Source: Actinomycetospora endophytica
GTDB lineage: Bacteria > Actinomycetota > Actinomycetes > Mycobacteriales > Pseudonocardiaceae
DNA: 64,000 nt
Assembly (NCBI RefSeq): GCF_021026375.1
Contig: NZ_JAJNDB010000010.1
Coordinates: 1 to 64,000 of the forward strand
Reading direction: 5' to 3'
Shown here: positions 60,181 through 64,000 of the stretch, piece after piece
How positions within the stretch are numbered: position 1 is the stretch's first letter
Layout of the letters: each line of letters opens with the position of its first letter
Notes under the pieces: model-generated
Database searches by the model: none
What the model saw: the letters and a program-made list of their open reading frames with translations, nothing else
What the model was told of the DNA's origin: nothing
Made by a program: the position numbers and the translations under genes

Positions 60181-61398
60181 TCAGCGCAGCGGCCGGAACG
60201 CGGCCCGGAGCTCCGCCGCGAACAGCTGCGGCTCCTCCCAGGCGGCGAAGTGGCCGCCCCGTTCGGCCTCGCCGAAGTAGTTCAGGGTCGGGTAGGACTG
60301 CTCGGCCCAGCTGCGGGGCGTCCGCCAGATCTCGCCGGGGAAGGCGCTGAAGCCGACCGGAATCTTGGGCGTCGGGAGTGGCTTGCTGCCCGCGGCGGGG
60401 GCGTCCGGTCCGTAGGCCTCCCAGTAGGAGCGGGCCGCGGACGCGCCGGTGCCGGACAGCCAGTAGGCCGTCACGTTGTCGAGGACGTGATCCCGGGTCA
60501 GGTTGCCCGAGGGGCGGCCGTCGATGAATGCGCCGGCGATCTTGTAGTAGGCGTCGGTGTCGTGGTCGATCATCCACGCGGCCAGGGCGACCGGGGAGTC
60601 CAGCAGCGCGTAGCCGATGGTCTGCGGGCGGGTCGCCATCTCGACGAAGTAGCCGTTGCCGCTGGTCTGGAAGGTCTGGAGAGCGGTGAGCGCGGCGCGT
60701 TCCGCGGTCCCGTCGTTGGGCAGCGACGTCGGGTCGTTGAGCGCCGGGACGAGCAGGTTGGTGTGGATGCCGACCAGCCCGTCGGGGCCGAGCCGTCCCA
60801 TGGTGTCGGTGACGCCGGCGCCGACGTCGCCACCCTGGGCGACGTAGTGGTCGTAGCCGAGCCGGCGCATGAGCTCCGACCAGGCCCGCGCGGTCCGGGC
60901 GAGGTCCCACCCGACCTCGGCCGGCTCGGCGGAGAAGCCGTACCCGGGCAGCGACGGCAGCACGAGGTGGAACGCGTCCGCGGCGGTGCCGCCGTGGGCG
61001 GTGGGGTCGACGAGCGGGTCGACGACGTCGAGCATCTCCACGACCGAGCCGGGCCAGCCGTGGGTCATGATCAGCGGCAGCGCGTCCTCGTGCCGGGACC
61101 GGACGTGCAGGAAGTGGATGTCCACGCCGTCGATCTCGGTCGTGAACTGCGGCAGCGCGTTCAGCCGGGACTCGACCCGCCGGCCGTCGTACTCCGTGGC
61201 CCAGTACCGGGCGAGCGCCTGCATGGTGGCCAGCTGCACCCCCTGCGAGCGGTCGCCGACCAGCTCCGCGCTGGGCCATCGTGTCGCCGCGATCCGACCG
61301 CGCAGGTCCTTCAGATCGTCCTCGGCCACCGTGATCTGGAAGGGCCGGATGGCGGAGTCGGTGGTGGCGGACGCGGGGCGACCGGTGGTCGTCGACAT
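60181..61398 (-). CDS. Epoxide hydrolase (EHN-domain alpha/beta hydrolase)
   Basis: A 405-residue hydrolase. The N-terminal EHN domain (about residues 18-120) has IRPFQITVAEDDLKDLRGRI and RYWATEYDGRRVESRLNALP. The hydrolase core shows the oxyanion motif MTHGWPGSVVEM, the nucleophile Asp in AQGGDVGAG and the catalytic His in ERGGHFAAWEEP. Such enzymes open epoxides to diols and are related to juvenile-hormone epoxide hydrolases. The ATG at 61398 follows GAGGAGC. The 251-bp gap upstream (61399-61649) shows no gene and must hold the promoter. Confidence 0.92.
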   Translation of the reverse strand: MSTTTGRPASATTDSAIRPFQITVAEDDLKDLRGRIAATRWPSAELVGDRSQGVQLATMQALARYWATEYDGRRVESRLNALPQFTTEIDGVDIHFLHVRSRHEDALPLIMTHGWPGSVVEMLDVVDPLVDPTAHGGTAADAFHLVLPSLPGYGFSAEPAEVGWDLARTARAWSELMRRLGYDHYVAQGGDVGAGVTDTMGRLGPDGLVGIHTNLLVPALNDPTSLPNDGTAERAALTALQTFQTSGNGYFVEMATRPQTIGYALLDSPVALAAWMIDHDTDAYYKIAGAFIDGRPSGNLTRDHVLDNVTAYWLSGTGASAARSYWEAYGPDAPAAGSKPLPTPKIPVGFSAFPGEIWRTPRSWAEQSYPTLNYFGEAERGGHFAAWEEPQLFAAELRAAFRPLR

Positions 61399-61649
61399 CG
61401 AATGCTCCTCTGCCGGAATCGGGCAGCCGTCAATGTGGCGGGAAAGAGTACGCGCGGCCCACTCCCCCAGACAGACATCAGCGCGGAAGAGCGAACGAAT
61501 GCCAGCCATGCTCGACCGGATGCCTGAAAATCATCCGACCCGTGGCGGGAACCCGAATCGCAACAATGCACCGTCGGTACCCGATCACACACACGTCGTT
61601 CGATTGTGCAAATCCGTCCGTCATATCTGTCCAGAATGACGACACCAGG

Positions 61650-62270
61650 TCATCCCCCGCCGCCCCCGGTGAGATACCGGGTCAGCATCGCGACGAGCTC
61701 GGACTCCAGGCGCTCCACCGCGACCAGTGCCGGATCGGCGACCAGCTGGTGGACGATCAGCTCGACCCCCGCGTCGATGATCGCGGCCGCGGTCTCGACG
61801 TCGTCGACGGCCACCTCGGGATGGTTCGCGAGGAGCTCGTGCAGCGCGCCGACGCGAGCCGCCCGCACGTCGCCGATCTGCTCGATGAGAGCCTGCGACC
61901 GCGGCCCCTCCTCGACCATCAGCCGCAGCAGCCGGGGGTCCTCACGGTGATGATCGATCGCGGCGCGCACCAGGTCGCGCACGACGTCGACGAGCGGACG
62001 GCTTCGGTCCTCCGGTCCCGGACCGCCGGCCTGCGGGGCGAGGTGGCGGGTGAGCAGCTCCGCCAGGATCGCGTCCTTGTTCGGGAAGTACTGGTAGAGC
62101 GAGCCGATCGAGACCCGGGCGCGCTCGGCGATGCGGTTCGTGGTGCCCGCGGCGTACCCGTACTCGGCGAGAACGTGAGCAGCCGCCGTGAGGATGCGCT
62201 CGCGGGTGAGCTCGGCCCGCACCTGACGGGGCTGTTTGCGCGGCTCCAGGCGACGGTGCTCCGGGCGCAT
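61650..62270 (-). CDS. TetR-family regulator
   Basis: A 206-residue TetR-type repressor. The HTH at about residues 20-65 reads TRERILTAAAHVLAEYGYAA, GTTNRIAERARVSIGSLYQY, FPNKDAILAELL. The C-terminal domain is the TetR_C type with LRLMVEEGPRSQALIE. ATG 62270 follows GAGGAGC. The divergent gene is an O-methyltransferase and a strong palindrome lies between them, so it probably controls both itself and that gene. Confidence 0.92.
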   Translation of the reverse strand: MRPEHRRLEPRKQPRQVRAELTRERILTAAAHVLAEYGYAAGTTNRIAERARVSIGSLYQYFPNKDAILAELLTRHLAPQAGGPGPEDRSRPLVDVVRDLVRAAIDHHREDPRLLRLMVEEGPRSQALIEQIGDVRAARVGALHELLANHPEVAVDDVETAAAIIDAGVELIVHQLVADPALVAVERLESELVAMLTRYLTGGGGG

Positions 62271-62287
62271 GCCGCTCCTCACGACGG

Positions 62288-62310
62288 CGGGCGAAAGCGA
62301 GTTTCGCCCG
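62288..62310. promoter_or_regulatory. Perfect inverted repeat, likely TetR operator
   Basis: CGGGCGAAA-N5-TTTCGCCCG: nine-base perfect arms around GCGAG, in the 67-bp gap between divergent tetR and methyltransferase genes, 17 bases from the tetR ATG and 27 from the methyltransferase ATG. It is a textbook position for repression of both promoters. Confidence 0.75.
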
Positions 62311-62337
62311 GGGTGAAGGTTTACTCACAATAGTGCC

Positions 62338-63027
62338 ATGACCAGCCGCGATCCCCTCACGCTCCTCGATCCGCAGGCTGCCGCCGTGCTGCGCCGCCTG
62401 CACGCGGCGAACGACCGGCAGCTGCCGACGCTCCTTCTGCGGCTCGTCCCCGACCTGCCCGCGCTCGCGCTAGGGCGCCCCCGACGAGCGAATCCCACGG
62501 CGGCCGACGACATGGGCGACGCGTTCCTCGCGCTCGGCCGTGAGCAGGCCGCCTACTGCTACGCGCAGGCCCGCGCGGTGCAGGCGCGGCGGGTCGTCGA
62601 GTTCGGGACGTCGTTCGGGGTCTCGACGATCTGGCTGGCCGCCGCCGTGCGCGACAACGGCGGCGGCACGGTGATCGGCACCGAGATGGTCCCGGCGAAG
62701 GCGGAGCGCGCCCGCGACCACGTCCGGGAGGCGGGCTTGGCGGATCACGTCGACATCCGCGTCGGGAACGCCCTGGAGACCCTCCGCGACCTCGATGGTC
62801 CGGTCGACCTCATGCTCAACGACGGCTTCCCCGACGCGGCCCTCGACGTGCTCCGCCTCGTCGCTCCACACCTGCGCCCGGGCGCGGTGGTGATCACGGA
62901 CAACGTCGGGGTGATGCGCGGCGACTACGCCGACTACGTGGCCTGGGTCCGGCACCCGGCGAACGGCTTCGTCTCGGTCCGCCTGCCCTACAAGGGCGGC
63001 ACCGAGGTGTCGGTCCGGGTGGGCTGA
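62338..63027 (+). CDS. Class I SAM-dependent O-methyltransferase
   Basis: A 229-residue methyltransferase of the O-methyltransferase_3/caffeoyl-CoA-like fold. SAM motif I is RRVVEFGTSFGVSTIWLAAA, followed by VIGTEMVPAKAERARDHV, a GNALETLRDLDGPVDLMLND segment and GAVVITDNVGVM. No Shine-Dalgarno sequence is evident before the ATG. It is probably under the adjacent TetR. Substrate unknown. Confidence 0.88.
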   Translation: MTSRDPLTLLDPQAAAVLRRLHAANDRQLPTLLLRLVPDLPALALGRPRRANPTAADDMGDAFLALGREQAAYCYAQARAVQARRVVEFGTSFGVSTIWLAAAVRDNGGGTVIGTEMVPAKAERARDHVREAGLADHVDIRVGNALETLRDLDGPVDLMLNDGFPDAALDVLRLVAPHLRPGAVVITDNVGVMRGDYADYVAWVRHPANGFVSVRLPYKGGTEVSVRVG

Positions 63028-63074
63028 GGTCGTCGCGCGAGGATGGCGGTCCGGATCCCGGCCAGAGGAGCGAG

Positions 63075-63500
63075 ATGACCCCGCCGACGCCGTTCGAGGT
63101 CTACGAGTCGGGCGCGCTGCTGCACGGGACGAAGGCCGACCTCGCCGTCGGCGACCAGCTGGTGCCCGGCCGCGAGTCGAACTTCGAGGCCGGACGGATC
63201 ATGAACCACGTCTACGTGACGGCCACCCTCGACGCCGCGACGTGGGGCGCCGAACTGGCCGCCGGCGAGGGCCGAGGCCGCATCTACGTCGTCGAACCCA
63301 CCGGCGCGCTCGAGGACGACCCCAACGTCACCGACAAGAAGCTGCCCGGCAACCCCACCCGCTCCTACCGGACCACCGAGCCCGTCCGCGTCGTCGGGGA
63401 GATCGAGGACTGGGTCGGGCACACGCCCGAGCAGCTGCAGGCGATGCAGAACGGCCTCGACGACCTCCGCCGACGAGGGCTCGCCGTCATCTACGACTGA
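63075..63500 (+). CDS. arr: Rifampin ADP-ribosyltransferase
   Basis: A 141-residue Arr protein. FEVYESGALLHGTKADLAVG, HVYVTATLDAATWGAELAAG, GEGRGRIYVVEPTGALEDDP and DKKLPGNPTRSYRTTEPVR match the family almost block for block. Arr transfers ADP-ribose from NAD to the ansa-chain hydroxyl of rifamycins, inactivating them. Its length is normal and codon use is host-like, so it is likely a chromosomal intrinsic gene. GGAG lies just upstream of ATG 63075. Confidence 0.97.
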   Translation: MTPPTPFEVYESGALLHGTKADLAVGDQLVPGRESNFEAGRIMNHVYVTATLDAATWGAELAAGEGRGRIYVVEPTGALEDDPNVTDKKLPGNPTRSYRTTEPVRVVGEIEDWVGHTPEQLQAMQNGLDDLRRRGLAVIYD

Positions 63501-63559
63501 CCGCACCCGAACCCTGTCGGTGCCGGTGGGTACGGTCCCGCGACGTCGGAGGGTGAGGC

Positions 63560-64000
63560 ATGGGTGAGTACGACGACTGGACCGCCGAGGCCGCGAGGCT
63601 GCTCGGAGCGCTGGGTCGCGAGCGGGTGCCGGCGTTCGAGTACGCCCTGATCGACGGGCTCGCGAAGTGGCTGTTCTCCGACGCCAACCCCGGCGCGGAC
63701 TACGACGACGACGCGGCGGCCCAGGTCATCTCGGTCCTGTTCGGTGCGTTCAGCGACGCGCACGAGATCGAGCCGCCCACCAGCCCACCCGACGACGACG
63801 GGGTCGGGACGGCCCGCGACGCGCTCGTCGCCGGCGCGCACCAGCTCTCCGAGGGACCCGGCGTCACCACCCTGATCATGCGGGTGATGCCCGCCATCAA
63901 GGGCGAGCTGACGGCGCACACCGGCGACCCGGGCAAGCAGCTCCACAGCGCCTACTTCTACCTCCTGCTTGCGGTCGCGAGCGGGACGGGCGAGCTCGGC
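63560..64000 (+). CDS. Hypothetical protein, cut by window edge
   Basis: The first 147 codons are present. The ATG follows GGAGGGTGAGG. The protein is acidic and helical (YDDWTAEAARLLGALGRERV, then EYALIDGLAKWLFSDANPGA, and TTLIMRVMPAIKGELTAHTG). No family is recognised and the C-terminus lies outside the window. Confidence 0.6.
   Translation, partial: MGEYDDWTAEAARLLGALGRERVPAFEYALIDGLAKWLFSDANPGADYDDDAAAQVISVLFGAFSDAHEIEPPTSPPDDDGVGTARDALVAGAHQLSEGPGVTTLIMRVMPAIKGELTAHTGDPGKQLHSAYFYLLLAVASGTGELG

Noticed and set aside
1..64000. CRISPR arrays, rRNA or tRNA genes, insertion sequences
   Set aside because: No regularly spaced repeats, conserved rRNA blocks, cloverleaf-like CCA ends or transposase motifs were recognised by eye; tRNAscan and ISfinder would be decisive.

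Overview
The window is a very GC-rich, densely packed stretch of actinobacterial chromosome. Frequent GTG starts, 4-nt stop/start overlaps, IniB/IniA-type proteins, a class F sortase, ESX-type small proteins, an F420-type PPOX protein and an L,D-transpeptidase point to Actinomycetota, most likely Pseudonocardiaceae (for example Pseudonocardia or Actinomycetospora). The genus is inference. No tRNA, rRNA, CRISPR array or insertion sequence was recognised.

Layout. 1-3.2 kb: acetate uptake and activation (start of acetyl-CoA synthetase, SatP-type channel, ActP-type symporter with DUF485 partner). 3.5-15.8 kb: an envelope-stress locus. An iniB-iniA-iniC-like operon (IniB-domain protein and two dynamin-like GTPases) diverges from a membrane-anchored Hsp70-like ATPase and a LuxR-type regulator, followed by DUF302, L,D-transpeptidase and LytR-CpsA-Psr genes. 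15.8-18.5 kb: TetR regulator and MFS exporter with palindromic operators. 18.5-22 kb: an unusual phosphoribosyltransferase-AMMECR1-helical protein coupled to a His-rich repeat protein. 22-30.5 kb: DinB-like protein, Drr-type ABC exporter, a frameshifted SnoaL-like gene, class F sortase with Excalibur protein, a DUF732-like protein, a VOC/HxlR pair with its operator, and an amidase. 30.7-34 kb: class II aldolase, HAD hydrolase, DhaL and DhaK operon. 34-36.5 kb: small genes, including a probably leaderless PPOX gene and an ESX-like pair.

36.9-59.2 kb is a less GC-rich defence island. It holds a single-chain type ISP restriction-modification enzyme. Divergent from it is a RecB-like nuclease with a Cas4-like cysteine cluster plus an SF1 helicase. 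A convergent, tightly overlapping operon encodes a NERD/pseudokinase/kinase/P-loop protein, an unknown protein and a 1693-residue HerA-type ATPase with an internal PD-(D/E)XK-like motif. An HNH nuclease with a possible sulfur-binding N-terminal domain and an EcsC-family protein follow. This island is the best candidate for a poorly described system.

59.3-64 kb returns to host-like sequence: VOC protein, epoxide hydrolase, TetR regulator with a strong palindromic operator, O-methyltransferase, rifampin ADP-ribosyltransferase (Arr) and a truncated hypothetical gene.
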